A DNA stretch of 64,000 bases from NCBI GenBank assembly GCA_900539455.1, contig UQCD01000003.1, positions 72,529 through 136,528 on the forward strand. The letters run 5' to 3'. Each line of letters starts with the position of its first letter. Positions within the stretch are counted from its first letter, which is position 1. Of this stretch, positions 35,829 to 45,530 are shown one piece after another. A program made the translations under genes and the position numbers. Source of the DNA: an uncultured Eubacteriales bacterium (GTDB lineage Bacteria; Bacillota; Clostridia; Lachnospirales; Lachnospiraceae). The notes below the pieces were generated by a model that saw only the letters and a list, made by a program, of their open reading frames with translations, had not been told where the DNA came from and searched no databases.

Positions 35829-37205
35829 TTAGTCATTTTCCTCCTTATACATTCTTGTAAGAATTTTATCCTTCTTCCTAATAAAGGATATTTTTTCGTA
35901 ATCATTATCCAGCTTTAAAACGATTCCGTCTATAGATACAATCGTTCCCTGATATGCCATTGTTTCTGCTATAACCTCTGCCTTTGCAGCAAGTTTCATT
36001 CTTATTCGTAAATCTTCAATTTCCTTATTAAGATTTGTAAGCATTGCATTCCTGTCAATCTTTGTTCTTGTAAGCATCATTAACATTTCTTTTTGCTCTG
36101 ACATATTTTTCATCATATTTATAGCTGTTTCAATCTTGTGCAGCTCCCCCTCTACCTCTTTTCTTTTCATTTCTTTATATTTAAGGGAAGCAATCTCACT
36201 TGACTCCATTCCTACATTAATTCTGGTAGTAATCTGTCCAATACTGCCTATACATCTGGTTCTAACCATTCTGTTTGCTTTTAGGCTTCCCCCGATAATA
36301 GAGGAGGTTTTTCCAAAAATATTTATGTCGTTGTACGCAGTAACTATAGAATTAACTACACTATTTGCCTGTACACAATCTCCACTTTCTATAATTGCAT
36401 TTTCTATAAACTGCGCAAATATATTTCCACCTGCTACAACTTTTGCCCTTCCTCCTCCTAGTATGCCACCCTTAATAAGGACATTCTTACCAGCAATAAT
36501 TGATGCTCCCTCCACCAGACCACCTATAGTTACATTTCCAGAGGCTTTAACCACCATTCCAGTTATAACATTTCCCATTATATCCAAATCTCCCTTAACA
36601 TCTAAGTTTCCACTATTTAAATCTACATTGCCCGGCAGCATAGAGGTCTGGGTAACATTAATGCAGCCATTTGTAACCTCCACCTTTCCATCATAAAGTG
36701 CATAATACTCCATACAATCCTCAGAGGTAAAAAAGCCCTTCCCTCTAAGTGGAGATAAATGCTTGCCTTTTTTTACAACAATCTTTTGTCCTAATACATT
36801 AGTACCGTCCTCTCCATCTATTTTTGCAAAATATCTGGCAATTAAATCTCCTTTACTCACTGTCTGAAATAAATTTAAATTAAGATAATCTACTGTACCA
36901 TCTTCTCTAAGTCTTGGCTTTTTATTAGGATTTGTATCAAAGGTATATGAATAGTATCCGTCACGGCCTTCTATTGCTTTTTCTCCTACTGCAACAGTAA
37001 CATATGTATCATATACGCCTTCTTCAAGGATTTTTTGTATTTTTCGCTCATCTATGCCAAAAACCACTCCTTTTGATATAAGAAATTCTACAATATCGCC
37101 AACCTCATATATTTCCTCATTATCCTCCGGCTTATCTAAACAAATTTGACACTCCATACAATCCTCACTAATTAATACCTGTATATATCTTTCAAGTTCT
37201 TCCAT
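35829..37205 (-). CDS. FapA family protein (DUF342)
   Basis: The 458-residue protein fits the FapA (formerly DUF342) family. It has an N-terminal alpha/beta domain with VGEKAIEGRDGYYSYTFDT, a run of glycine-rich beta-helix turns (DLDIMGNVITG, VKASGNVTIGGLVEGASIIA, IKGGILGGGRAKVVAGGN), and a C-terminal coiled coil (about 345-415). In Vibrio, FapA affects polar localisation through HubP and type IV systems; in Firmicutes its role is unclear. No flagellar genes adjoin it, so the flagellar name should not be taken literally. AAGGAGG precedes the ATG. Confidence 0.88.
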   Translation of the reverse strand: MEELERYIQVLISEDCMECQICLDKPEDNEEIYEVGDIVEFLISKGVVFGIDERKIQKILEEGVYDTYVTVAVGEKAIEGRDGYYSYTFDTNPNKKPRLREDGTVDYLNLNLFQTVSKGDLIARYFAKIDGEDGTNVLGQKIVVKKGKHLSPLRGKGFFTSEDCMEYYALYDGKVEVTNGCINVTQTSMLPGNVDLNSGNLDVKGDLDIMGNVITGMVVKASGNVTIGGLVEGASIIAGKNVLIKGGILGGGRAKVVAGGNIFAQFIENAIIESGDCVQANSVVNSIVTAYNDINIFGKTSSIIGGSLKANRMVRTRCIGSIGQITTRINVGMESSEIASLKYKEMKRKEVEGELHKIETAINMMKNMSEQKEMLMMLTRTKIDRNAMLTNLNKEIEDLRIRMKLAAKAEVIAETMAYQGTIVSIDGIVLKLDNDYEKISFIRKKDKILTRMYKEEND

Positions 37206-37280
37206 AAAAACCTCCTTATGTGTAAAAATATTTTAAATCACGCAATATATCAGCACTTATAATACTTATATTTTAACATA

Positions 37281-37326
37281 AATAAATCCCTTTAGAAACC
37301 ATTTATTGGCTTAAAAGGGATTTATT
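37281..37326 (-). terminator. Terminator downstream of the acetyltransferase
   Basis: AATAAATCCCTTT (37281-37293) pairs with AAAGGGATTTATT (37314-37326), 13 bp, with AT-rich tails. It ends the minus-strand unit that includes the GNAT gene. Confidence 0.7.
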
Positions 37327-37425
37327 CATATATACTCTAAAATTTTCTTGTATTTTCCCTACATATATAGGAAATCCACTACCTTTCCCATAGCTTTCAA
37401 TTTCATTTAAAAGCTTATCTTCCAT
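37303..37425 (-). CDS. Possible 40-residue ORF coupled to the acetyltransferase
   Basis: An ATG at 37425 lies inside the end of the GNAT gene, with AGAGGTGAAATTTA upstream, and opens a 40-codon frame beginning MEDKLLNEIESYGKG. Its last third lies in the terminator stem, which argues against coding. It could be a translationally coupled micro-protein or chance. Confidence 0.25.
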   Translation of the reverse strand: MEDKLLNEIESYGKGSGFPIYVGKIQENFRVYMNKSLLSQ

Positions 37426-37993
37426 TAAATTTCACCTCTGCCGGCTTATTAGTATGAGCTCCTATCATTTTTTCCATCCAAATCATATCAAACCATTGAT
37501 TAAATTTATATCCACTATTATGAAAGCGTCCAACTAACTGAAAGCCCATTTTTGTATGAAATTTAAAGCTGTCATCATTAAGATATTCACCAGCACTTAC
37601 CGGGCTTGCAATACAGGCATTCATATTAAGTATGCCCATTTCCTTTAAAGCTTTTTCCAAGTGCTCATATAAAGCTCTGCCAATGCCCATTTGCCTGCAA
37701 TTTTCTTTTATGTAGATTGTTGTTTCCACAGACCAGTCATAAGCCTTTCTTCCCTTGAAGCAATTTGCATAAGCATAGCCTGCAATTTTACCATTCACAA
37801 CAGCCTTTATGTATGGATACTTACTTGAAATCTCTATAATTCTATCCTTAAATTCAGCTATATCCGGCACAGTATATTCAAATGATATTGCTGTATTTTC
37901 TACATAAGGAGCATATATTTCTAAAAGCTCCTTTGCGTCCTCTACTACTACTTTTTCAATTAATACTTTTTCATTTTCTAATTTATTTTTCAT
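37415..37993 (-). CDS. GNAT family acetyltransferase, phosphinothricin acetyltransferase-like
   Basis: The 192-residue enzyme from the ATG at 37993 (AGGTGATAAAG upstream) resembles the PAT/MnaT branch: ISFEYTVPDIAEFKDRI, GYAYANCFKGRKAYDWSVETTIYI and acetyl-CoA-binding CRQMGIGRALYEHL, ending with the WFDMIWMEK segment. Substrates in this branch include phosphinothricin and methionine sulfoximine or sulfone; the natural one here is unknown. Confidence 0.9.
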   Translation of the reverse strand: MKNKLENEKVLIEKVVVEDAKELLEIYAPYVENTAISFEYTVPDIAEFKDRIIEISSKYPYIKAVVNGKIAGYAYANCFKGRKAYDWSVETTIYIKENCRQMGIGRALYEHLEKALKEMGILNMNACIASPVSAGEYLNDDSFKFHTKMGFQLVGRFHNSGYKFNQWFDMIWMEKMIGAHTNKPAEVKFNGR

Positions 37994-38113
37994 CTTTATC
38001 ACCTAATATGTAAATTCATTCTTTGATTGTAAAATACTAGAAACCACATCAATAGTATATCTCAATACTTTCCAATGCAAGTATCTGAATATTATCTAAA
38101 CAATAATTATTAA

Positions 38114-38197
38114 AAAATAATAATGCCAAGCAGGTGTTTAGTACCATAAACTATATCTTTATATAGAATACAATACAAACCTTGCTTGGCATTATTT
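38114..38197 (-). terminator. Long-loop inverted repeat downstream of valS
   Basis: AATAATGCCAAGCAGG (from 38118) pairs with CCTTGCTTGGCATTATT (to 38196) across a loop of about 45 bases; on the minus strand it is followed by ATTATTTTTTAATAATT. It is the likely end of the valS transcript, though the loop is unusually long. Confidence 0.5.
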
Positions 38198-38297
38198 TAA
38201 ATAAACTATTTTTAACTTACTCTAAATAGTCAGGGAGCTTATGTCTATCTTCCAGACAATAAACCACACATAGACTATGACGCTTTACCTTTTAACT

Positions 38298-40934
38298 TTA
38301 CTGTAGCTGTGCAAGTCTTCCAACTACCTGCTTCATCATCTGCTCGTACTTAGCCTGCTTTTCCTTTTCTTCATTAATCTTAGCTTCTGGAGCTTTGTTT
38401 ACAAAGTTTGGATTTGAAAGCATACCATTAACTCTTGCTAATTCTTTTTCAAGCTTTTCCTTTTCCTTTGTTAATCTTTCGATTTCCTTGTCAATATCTA
38501 CAAGCTCTGCGAAAGGTAAGTAAATTGCTGCATTCGGAATCATTGTTGATACAGCATCATTTGCAATACCCTCTTTGTCCTTTTGAACAATTACCTCGCT
38601 TGCATAAGAAAGTGTACCAAAGAATACTCTGCCTTCTTCAAAAATATTTCTAATCTTTTCATCCTCTGAAACAACATATACAGTTGCTTTTCTGCTAGGA
38701 GCAACATTCATAGATGCTCTAAGATTTCTAATATTTCTAACTGCTTCCTTGATAATTTCTACGCTTTCTTCTTCCTTCTTAAACGCCAAATCCTCGGTAT
38801 ATACAGGCCAGTCAGAAATCATAATAGACTCTTCCTCGTCCTGTAAATTTATAAAGATTTCTTCTGTAACAAATGGCATATATGGGTGAAGTAATTTAAG
38901 TGATGTAATAAGTACCTTTTTAAGTGTATATAAAACAGCATTCTTAGTTGTATCCTCATCACTATATAAACGAGGCTTAACCATTTCAATATACCAATCA
39001 CAAAATTCTTCCCAGATAAAGCTGTAAATCTTATCAGCAGCAATACCTAATTCGTATTTTTCAAGGTTTTCTGTAACATCCTTAACTAAATCGTTACACT
39101 TGCTAAGTATCCACTTATCTGCATTAGTAAGCTCATCAGTTGATACTGGTGCAAGCTTGCCCTCTGGCATATTCATCATAATAAATCTTGAAGCATTCCA
39201 TACCTTATTTGCAAAGTTTCTGCTTGCTTCAACTCTTTCCCAATAGAAACGCATATCATTTCCCGGTGCATTTCCTGTAATAAGAGTAAATCTAAGTGCG
39301 TCTGCACCGTACTTGTCAATAACCTCAAGCGGGTCAATACCATTACCTAAAGATTTACTCATCTTTCTACCCTGGGAATCTCTAACTAATCCATGTATAA
39401 GTACAGTATTAAATGGTACCTCGCCTGCGTGTTCAATACCACTAAACATCATTCTTATTACCCAGAAGAAAATAATATCGTAACCTGTTACAAGTGTGCT
39501 TGTTGGGTAGAAATAATCCATTTCCTCTGTCTTGTCTGGCCAGCCGAGTGTTGAGAATGGCCATAAAGCTGATGAAAACCAAGTATCAAGTGTATCTGGA
39601 TCCTGACGCATTTCCTTGCCACACTTTGGACATACTGCCTTGTTTTCCTTTGTAACTACCATTTCGCCACAGTCATCACAGTAAAAGGCTGGAATTTGAT
39701 GTCCCCACCATAACTGTCTGGAAATACACCAATCACGGATACCCTCTAACCAATGGAAATATGTTTTATCAAAATGTTCTGGAACGAACTTTGTCTTTCC
39801 TTCCTTTACAGCATCAATAGCCGGACCTGCAAGTGGCTTCATTTTAACAAACCATTGCTTTGATACTCTAGGCTCAACTGTAGTCTTACATCTGTAGCAG
39901 GTACCTACATTATGACTATAATCTTCTACCTTAATTAATGCACCTTCTGCCTCTAAATCAGCAACAATAGCCTTTCTTGCTTCGTATCTATCCATTCCTG
40001 CATACTTTTCATATTCTGGAACGATTTTTGCATCCTCAGTCATTACATTAATTACTGGAAGATTATGACGAAGTCCTACTTCAAAGTCGTTAGGGTCATG
40101 TGCTGGTGTAATCTTAACAACACCTGTACCAAAATCCATTTCTACATAATCATCTGCAACAATAGGAATTTCTCTATGAACTATTGGTAAAATAACTGTT
40201 TTTCCTACTAAATCCTTGTATCTGTCATCCTTTGGATTTACTGCTACAGCAGTATCACCTAATAAGGTTTCTGGTCTTGTTGTAGCAAGATTAATGTAAC
40301 CGCTGCCATCTGTAAGTTTATATCTTAAATGCCAGAAATGTCCAGCCTGCTCCTCAAATTCAACCTCTGCATCTGAAATAGATGTAAGACACTTTGGACA
40401 CCAGTTAATAATTCTTTCGCCTCTGTAAATAAGTCCTTTATTGTAAAGGTTTACGAATACTTCCTTTACAGCCTTATTACAGCCTTCATCCATAGTAAAT
40501 CTTTCTCTATCCCAATCGCAGGAAGAACCAATCTTTTTTAGCTGGCTGACAATTCTTCCACCATACTGCTTCTTCCAATCCCATGCTCTCTCAAGGAATT
40601 TTTCTCTTCCTATTTCTTCCTTAGTAATGCCTTCCTTACGCATTGCCTCTACGATTTTAGCTTCTGTTGCTATTGAAGCATGGTCTGTGCCTGGTACCCA
40701 TAGTGCTTCATAGCCCTGCATTCTCTTAAATCTAATAAGAATATCCTGCATTGTATTATCTAATGCGTGTCCCATATGAAGCTGACCCGTAATATTTGGT
40801 GGTGGCATAACTATTGTAAATGGCTTTTTATCCCTATTTACATTTGCATGAAAATATTTCTTTTCCTGCCAGACACTATAAAGCTTGTCTTCGATTTCGG
40901 CAGGATTATAGTTTTTTTCTAATTCCTTTTTCAT
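38298..40934 (-). CDS. valS: Valyl-tRNA synthetase
   Basis: This 878-residue class I synthetase charges tRNA-Val. HIGH-type motif [17 protein letters not shown] lies near residues 42-58, the editing domain from about 190 to 340 with [17 protein letters not shown], a CxxC zinc motif pair ([14 protein letters not shown]), KMSKS in [14 protein letters not shown] near 520, and the C-terminal coiled coil [18 protein letters not shown]. The true start is the ATG at 40934 after AAAGAAAGGATATATT; the frame upstream of it runs into repeat DNA. Transcription is controlled by the T-box at 41141-41385. Confidence 0.97.
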   Translation of the reverse strand: MKKELEKNYNPAEIEDKLYSVWQEKKYFHANVNRDKKPFTIVMPPPNITGQLHMGHALDNTMQDILIRFKRMQGYEALWVPGTDHASIATEAKIVEAMRKEGITKEEIGREKFLERAWDWKKQYGGRIVSQLKKIGSSCDWDRERFTMDEGCNKAVKEVFVNLYNKGLIYRGERIINWCPKCLTSISDAEVEFEEQAGHFWHLRYKLTDGSGYINLATTRPETLLGDTAVAVNPKDDRYKDLVGKTVILPIVHREIPIVADDYVEMDFGTGVVKITPAHDPNDFEVGLRHNLPVINVMTEDAKIVPEYEKYAGMDRYEARKAIVADLEAEGALIKVEDYSHNVGTCYRCKTTVEPRVSKQWFVKMKPLAGPAIDAVKEGKTKFVPEHFDKTYFHWLEGIRDWCISRQLWWGHQIPAFYCDDCGEMVVTKENKAVCPKCGKEMRQDPDTLDTWFSSALWPFSTLGWPDKTEEMDYFYPTSTLVTGYDIIFFWVIRMMFSGIEHAGEVPFNTVLIHGLVRDSQGRKMSKSLGNGIDPLEVIDKYGADALRFTLITGNAPGNDMRFYWERVEASRNFANKVWNASRFIMMNMPEGKLAPVSTDELTNADKWILSKCNDLVKDVTENLEKYELGIAADKIYSFIWEEFCDWYIEMVKPRLYSDEDTTKNAVLYTLKKVLITSLKLLHPYMPFVTEEIFINLQDEEESIMISDWPVYTEDLAFKKEEESVEIIKEAVRNIRNLRASMNVAPSRKATVYVVSEDEKIRNIFEEGRVFFGTLSYASEVIVQKDKEGIANDAVSTMIPNAAIYLPFAELVDIDKEIERLTKEKEKLEKELARVNGMLSNPNFVNKAPEAKINEEKEKQAKYEQMMKQVVGRLAQLQ

Positions 40935-40978
40935 AATATATCCTTTCTTTTCCTTAAATTTGCAATACCTAAATAGTT

Positions 40979-41136
40979 GTGCAAGAACAGCTCGAAACTC
41001 GTGCAAGCACGGCTTTCGCTCATCAAGCAGGCTTCGCCTCCTTGATTGGCTTTTGCACAGCTCGAAACTCGTTTCTCGCTGTTCTTGCGCCCACTAAATG
41101 AAAGCTCGTGCAAGCATGGCTTTCGCTTAGTGGGCT
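40979..41136. repeat. Palindromic repeat cluster between the T-box and valS
   Basis: GCAAGAACAGC and GCTGTTCTTGC enclose nested stems, including ATCAAGCAGGC/GCCTCCTTGAT and GTGCAA/TTGCAC, and a second hairpin GCCCACTAA/TTAGTGGGC follows. The phrases CAGCTCGAAACTCGT (twice) and CTCGTGCAAGCA(C/T)GGCTTTCGCT (twice) recur. It looks like a REP/MITE-type element carried in the valS leader. Confidence 0.8.
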
Positions 41137-41140
41137 TTTG

Positions 41141-41385
41141 CTACAAAAAAGCCCCTCACGCATAGCGTGAAGGGCGAAGCTTCGCGGTACCACCTTCATT
41201 TAAAGTGTCTTATCATATCCTATAACGTAGATGACTCCGTCATTTCCTACTATTAGTTCAGAAATGCTGCTCGTAGGCTACCTTCAATACCCAGTACAAT
41301 AAACGCTCTTTCAGCTAATGACCATTCTCTCTAAAAAGACCCAGGTATCTACTCCTCCTAGTCAGTGCATTTAAATATATGGTTT
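41141..41385 (-). promoter_or_regulatory. T-box riboswitch leader of valS
   Basis: On the minus strand the T-box core AAGGTGGTACCGCG (41196-41183) is followed by the terminator CCCTTCACGC/GCGTGAGGGG and TTTTTT (41176-41145). Upstream a Stem I with AGAGAGAATGG and GCTGAAAGAGC is present, and the specifier region GAAGGTAGCC holds GTA, a valine codon, in agreement with valS. Uncharged tRNA-Val would stabilise the antiterminator and allow read-through. Confidence 0.93.
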
Positions 41386-41424
41386 AGTTTATGATTTTAT
41401 GGCTGTTTTGTCAATGTATTTTTC

Positions 41425-41451
41425 ACATTTATTTTTTTCTCTCATATAGTA
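41425..41451 (+). promoter_or_regulatory. Sigma-K-like promoter of dpaA-dpaB
   Basis: AC at 41425-41426, 16 bp, then CATATAGTA at 41443-41451, which fits the sigma-K -10 consensus CATAnnnTA. It lies 30 bp before dpaA. In Bacillus the dipicolinate synthase operon is read by sigma-K in the mother cell, so the match is meaningful. Confidence 0.65.
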
Positions 41452-41480
41452 TCATATACCTTTTCCAAAGGAGTTATATA

Positions 41481-42275
41481 ATGGAATACTCTTTTTTAAT
41501 TATAGATGGTGACAAAAGACAGACTGCTCTTTATGACTATTTAGTTAATAAACGCTGTACCTGCTCTTTTGTAAATATAGATGATTTAGATTTTAATGAC
41601 AAACTAAAAGCCCACTCTGTAATAATTTGTCCTACTCCTTTTAAGGATTATAGCATTATTAAATCACTTCTTCCCAGCCAGACATTGGTTGGATATGGAT
41701 TAAAGCCTGAATGTACTACATTATTAAAGGAAAACAAAATTAATTATATAGATTTATCCCAAAATGATTACTTTGTATGGAACAATGGATATTTAACAGC
41801 TGAGGCAACCTTAGGCAGCATTATTACAACCATTCCATTTTCTATACTGGAAAGCAAATGCTTAATCTGTGGCTATGGAAACTGTGGCACTCATATTGCA
41901 ACACTTATTTCAAAGCTTGGTGGTAATGTAACTATCTATGATAATGATAGCTCCACAGCACTTAAAGCCTGTGCTTTAAACTTTTCTACTATTACAAGCC
42001 TTGATATTAGAATTTCAAACTTTGATATTATTGTAAATACTGTGCCACACAACATATTTACATTCGATAATATTCTCTATATTAATAATAATTGCTATAT
42101 TTTTGACATATCCTCACCACCTTATGGATTTGAAAAAGTGTATAGGGACACCTCCTCAAAATACAACTTACTTCCAGGGCTTCCAGGAAAAAGCATGTCA
42201 AAATCTGCTGGAGAATTAATAGGAAAAACTATTTTAAATATTTTTAATAAGAAGGAGCAATCATATGAAGTATGA
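41481..42275 (+). CDS. dpaA: Dipicolinate synthase subunit A
   Basis: DpaA (SpoVFA) with DpaB makes dipicolinic acid from dihydrodipicolinate in the mother cell of sporulating cells. The 264-residue protein has an N-terminal domain, a Rossmann nucleotide site LICGYGNCGTHIA near residue 135, and the conserved ISSPPYGFE and LPGLPGKSMSKSAGELIG near the end. The ATG at 41481 follows AAAGGAGTTATATA; a longer frame upstream covers the promoter. It overlaps dpaB by 11 bases. Confidence 0.94.
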   Translation: MEYSFLIIDGDKRQTALYDYLVNKRCTCSFVNIDDLDFNDKLKAHSVIICPTPFKDYSIIKSLLPSQTLVGYGLKPECTTLLKENKINYIDLSQNDYFVWNNGYLTAEATLGSIITTIPFSILESKCLICGYGNCGTHIATLISKLGGNVTIYDNDSSTALKACALNFSTITSLDIRISNFDIIVNTVPHNIFTFDNILYINNNCYIFDISSPPYGFEKVYRDTSSKYNLLPGLPGKSMSKSAGELIGKTILNIFNKKEQSYEV

Positions 42276-42906
42276 TTTTCATGATAAAAATATCGGTATT
42301 GCCTTAACAGGCTCATACTGCACCTACGAAAAGACCTTTAATGCCCTTAAAAAGCTAAAGGCTACTAATGCCAACCTTTACACTATATTTTCAAGCAATG
42401 CTTCTAATACCAGCAGCCGTTTTGGCAAGTGCGATGACTTTATTGCACTTGCAAAGGATATAACAGGCAAAAATCCTATTGTAACCATTCCTGAGGCTGA
42501 ACCTATCGGTCCTAAATCAATGCTTGATATTTTGGTAATTGCACCCTGTACAGGTAATACCTTATCTAAGCTGGCAAATGGCATTTCTGATACTCCTGTA
42601 TTAATGGCTGCAAAATCTCATCTCAGAAACAACAAGCCTCTTGTAATATCTCTGTCTACCAATGACGCTTTAGGAATGAATTTGAAAAATATAGGAATAC
42701 TACTTAATACCAAAAATATATATTTTGTACCTTTTGGTCAGGATAATTATATAAATAAGCCTAATTCTATGATAGCTCATATTGATCTGCTTTGTGAAAC
42801 CATTGATAACGCCCTAAGGTATAAACAATTACAGCCAGTTATTTTAAGTCCTTATGAGCTTATAGATACAAGGAATTGTAAATTAACCTCTAACGAATTA
42901 AAGTAA
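42265..42906 (+). CDS. dpaB: Dipicolinate synthase subunit B (flavoprotein)
   Basis: DpaB (SpoVFB) is a 213-residue protein of the flavin-prenyltransferase/decarboxylase-like fold: IGIALTGSYCTYEK near the N-terminus, MLDILVIAPCTGNTLSKLANGISDTPV, and the AAKSHLRNNKPLVI segment. It begins inside the end of dpaA with its own GAAGGAG and is followed by asnB after 11 bases. Confidence 0.94.
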   Translation: MKYDFHDKNIGIALTGSYCTYEKTFNALKKLKATNANLYTIFSSNASNTSSRFGKCDDFIALAKDITGKNPIVTIPEAEPIGPKSMLDILVIAPCTGNTLSKLANGISDTPVLMAAKSHLRNNKPLVISLSTNDALGMNLKNIGILLNTKNIYFVPFGQDNYINKPNSMIAHIDLLCETIDNALRYKQLQPVILSPYELIDTRNCKLTSNELK

Positions 42907-42917
42907 AGGAGTCAATC

Positions 42918-44780
42918 ATGTGTGGAATTGCAGGTTTTTATCAGAGTGGATTTGATTATTTAAAAGACGATGTATGGCAAAAACGCCTTATTAAAATGAA
43001 AGAATCCATCACTCATAGAGGACCAGATGATAATGATATATATTTATCTAAGCATATAGGTCTTGCACACACACGACTATCTATTATTGATTTAAAAAGT
43101 GGTCATCAGCCAATGCAAGCCTGCTATAATGGTCATCGTGGAACAATTTGCTACAATGGTGAAATATATAATTATAAGAAGCTAAAAGCTGTACTGCTTT
43201 CCAGGGGAGCTGCCTTTAATACTGATTCTGATACAGAAGTTATTCTTATGGGTTACTTAATGTATGGCACCTCCTTCTTTCAATCCTTAAACGGCATTTT
43301 TGCCTTTGCCATATATGATGAGGCTACAGATGAATTAATTATTGCCAGGGACCATTTGGGAGTTAAACCTCTTTTTTATCAGGAAATGGCTACCTCCTTC
43401 GTTTTTGGTTCTGAGCCTAAGGCTCTTTTTGCCTACGGAATACTTCCCCGTCTAAATCAGGATAGCTTTAAGGAAATTCTAGGACTTGGTCCAGCTAAAA
43501 CACCAGGGAATGGGGTCTATGTTAATATGAAGGAGCTGGTGGGTGGCAGTTACATTATTGTTAAGCCTTCTACCACAGGCAGTTGTTATACAACTAAAAC
43601 CAAATTTTTCTGGAAATTAACTGCCAAGGAAGTAACTGACAGCTATAATGAAGCATTATATAAAACCTCCTTTTTAATAAATGATTCCATTAAACAACAA
43701 ATGATTTCTGATATACCTATTTGTACCTTTCTATCAGGAGGTCTTGACAGCAGCCTAGTATCAGCCATTTGTGCCAGAAATTTGTCTTATGAGAATAAAA
43801 CGCTTTCCACCTTCTCTTTTGATTTTGTAAATAATCATACTAATTTTAAAGCAAACTCTTTTCAATCTAGTGAAGATAAACCTTTTGTAGATATTATGAA
43901 AAATCATATTAAAAGTAATCATTATTATCTCGAATGTAATAATGAAATTCAGGCTGATTACCTGTTAAAAGCAGTTGATGCAAGGGATTTTCCTTGTATG
44001 GCTGATGTAGAATCTTCATTATTGTACTTTTGTAGTCTGGTAAGCAAGCAAATAAAGGTTGCCTTAACTGGCGAATGTGCCGACGAAATATTTGGTGGTT
44101 ATCCGTGGTTTCATAATCAAAGCCTTATGAATAAAGATAATTTCCCATGGTCCTATGATTTTGAGGCAAGAAGTGCTTTCTTAAAAGACGAAATCATTTC
44201 TATTTTAGACCTTGAAGCTTACTCAAGAGATGCCTATACAACTACTATTAATACAACGCCTCTTTTAACCAGTGATACCTTAGAGGATGCCTATTACAGA
44301 AAGGTTACCTACCTAAATGTTCAATGGTTTATGCAAACTCTTCTTTCCCGAATGGACAGAACAAGTATGTATTCCGGACTTGAAGCAAGAGTACCTTTTG
44401 CCGATTACCGAATATTGGAATATGTCTACAACCTTCCTTGGGAATACAGATGTCACAATAATATTCATAAAAGTCTTCTGGTAGAAACCGGCAAAGCCTT
44501 ACTTCCAACTGAAGTTTTATTTAGAAAGAAAAGTCCTTATCCTAAGACCTATGACCCTGCCTATGAGCAATTATTGGCTAACCGACTAAGAGATATTTTA
44601 GCTGACAAAAATTCACCTTTATATGACTTAATAGATATTAAAAAGGTTAATACCTTTTTAGATGCACCAAAGGACTACGGAAAACCTTGGTATGGTCAGT
44701 TAATGGCTGGTCCTCAAATGATAGGGTACTTTATACAGTTAGACTACTGGCTAAGAAAATGCCATTACACCATCGACTAA
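42918..44780 (+). CDS. asnB: Glutamine-hydrolysing asparagine synthetase
   Basis: AsnB makes asparagine from aspartate, ATP and glutamine. The mature N-terminal nucleophile is Cys2 in MCGIAGF. The glutaminase domain has THRGPDDND and CYNGEIYNYKKLK, and the synthetase domain has the PPi loop FLSGGLDSSLVSAI near 275-288, GECADEIFGGYPWF and LEARVPFADYR. At 620 residues it is full length. AAAGGAG precedes the ATG, 11 bp after dpaB, so the gene may share the sporulation promoter. AsnB-like proteins such as YisO/AsnO in Bacillus are sporulation-linked, which fits this placement. Confidence 0.94.
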   Translation: MCGIAGFYQSGFDYLKDDVWQKRLIKMKESITHRGPDDNDIYLSKHIGLAHTRLSIIDLKSGHQPMQACYNGHRGTICYNGEIYNYKKLKAVLLSRGAAFNTDSDTEVILMGYLMYGTSFFQSLNGIFAFAIYDEATDELIIARDHLGVKPLFYQEMATSFVFGSEPKALFAYGILPRLNQDSFKEILGLGPAKTPGNGVYVNMKELVGGSYIIVKPSTTGSCYTTKTKFFWKLTAKEVTDSYNEALYKTSFLINDSIKQQMISDIPICTFLSGGLDSSLVSAICARNLSYENKTLSTFSFDFVNNHTNFKANSFQSSEDKPFVDIMKNHIKSNHYYLECNNEIQADYLLKAVDARDFPCMADVESSLLYFCSLVSKQIKVALTGECADEIFGGYPWFHNQSLMNKDNFPWSYDFEARSAFLKDEIISILDLEAYSRDAYTTTINTTPLLTSDTLEDAYYRKVTYLNVQWFMQTLLSRMDRTSMYSGLEARVPFADYRILEYVYNLPWEYRCHNNIHKSLLVETGKALLPTEVLFRKKSPYPKTYDPAYEQLLANRLRDILADKNSPLYDLIDIKKVNTFLDAPKDYGKPWYGQLMAGPQMIGYFIQLDYWLRKCHYTID

Positions 44781-44818
44781 AATTACTATATTTCCAACAT
44801 AAAATAGAATATACAAAA

Positions 44819-44877
44819 AATGCTTGTGATTTAGCATCATAAAATATGTTTAAATCACAAGCATTAACTTTATTTTT
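44819..44877. terminator. Terminator after asnB
   Basis: AATGCTTGTGATTTA (44819-44833) pairs perfectly with TAAATCACAAGCATT (44851-44865), followed by AACTTTATTTTT. It lies between convergent asnB and the Rrf2 gene. Confidence 0.85.
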
Positions 44878-44957
44878 AACTTTCTAAATTTTTAAATTGT
44901 TTTGTATCTTTTAACTATTCATAGCTTAAGTTTCTCTCTAGCCTTAAAGCTTGTTAT

Positions 44958-45392
44958 CTAAATACAATAGTTGTCAGCCTCTTCCATCTGCCACTCAACT
45001 AAATCAGCCAAGGTAATATTATCTACTACATCATTAATAGCCTTATTTAGTCTGTCCCATATTCTATAAGTAGCACAACCATCTATTTTGTCGCATCCCG
45101 GCTCATCATCTTCAACACAGGAAACTGGTGCTAATGACCCTTCAGTCAATCTTAAAATCATTCCCACTGTATATTCCTCTGGCTTTTTCTTTAACAAATA
45201 TCCACCTTGTGGTCCTCTAACACTTTTTACAAAGCCTGCTCCATTTAAAATTGCGATAATCTGTTCTAAATATTTATCTGAAATATGCTGTCTTGCTGAT
45301 ATATCTTTTATGCTTACTGGTTTTTCATTAGAATGGCAGGCAATATCAAGCATTAAAATCAAGGCATATCTGCCTTTTGTAGAAACTCTCAT
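44958..45392 (-). CDS. Rrf2 family transcriptional regulator
   Basis: The 144-residue protein has the Rrf2 winged helix: MRVSTKGRYALILMLDIA at the start, DISARQHISDKYLEQIIAIL and GFVKSVRGPQGGYLL. Three cysteines in SCVEDDEPGCDKIDGC are spaced like the Fe-S ligands of IscR/RsrR-type members, so iron-sulfur or redox sensing is likely. It is divergent from the nitroreductase with 138 bp between, and may control itself, that gene, or distant Fe-S or cysteine genes. Confidence 0.92.
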   Translation of the reverse strand: MRVSTKGRYALILMLDIACHSNEKPVSIKDISARQHISDKYLEQIIAILNGAGFVKSVRGPQGGYLLKKKPEEYTVGMILRLTEGSLAPVSCVEDDEPGCDKIDGCATYRIWDRLNKAINDVVDNITLADLVEWQMEEADNYCI

Positions 45393-45530
45393 TATTACGG
45401 CTTCCTTTCATAATCAATTTTATATATTATTATAATTTATAAATCATACTTTTTCAATAGGATTTAAATTGTGCTATTTTCTTTTTTATGCTATTATTTA
45501 GTAAACTAAATTATACGAGGTGACAATATT

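Noticed and set aside
36136..36696. 186-codon plus-strand frame inside the FapA-family gene
   Set aside because: It is a shadow of the FapA gene on the other strand; the real frame has family motifs and a strong ribosome site.
40935..41006. N-terminal extension of ValS
   Set aside because: The extra residues are translated from the palindromic repeat and leader; the ATG at 40934 has a proper ribosome site and matches the family start.
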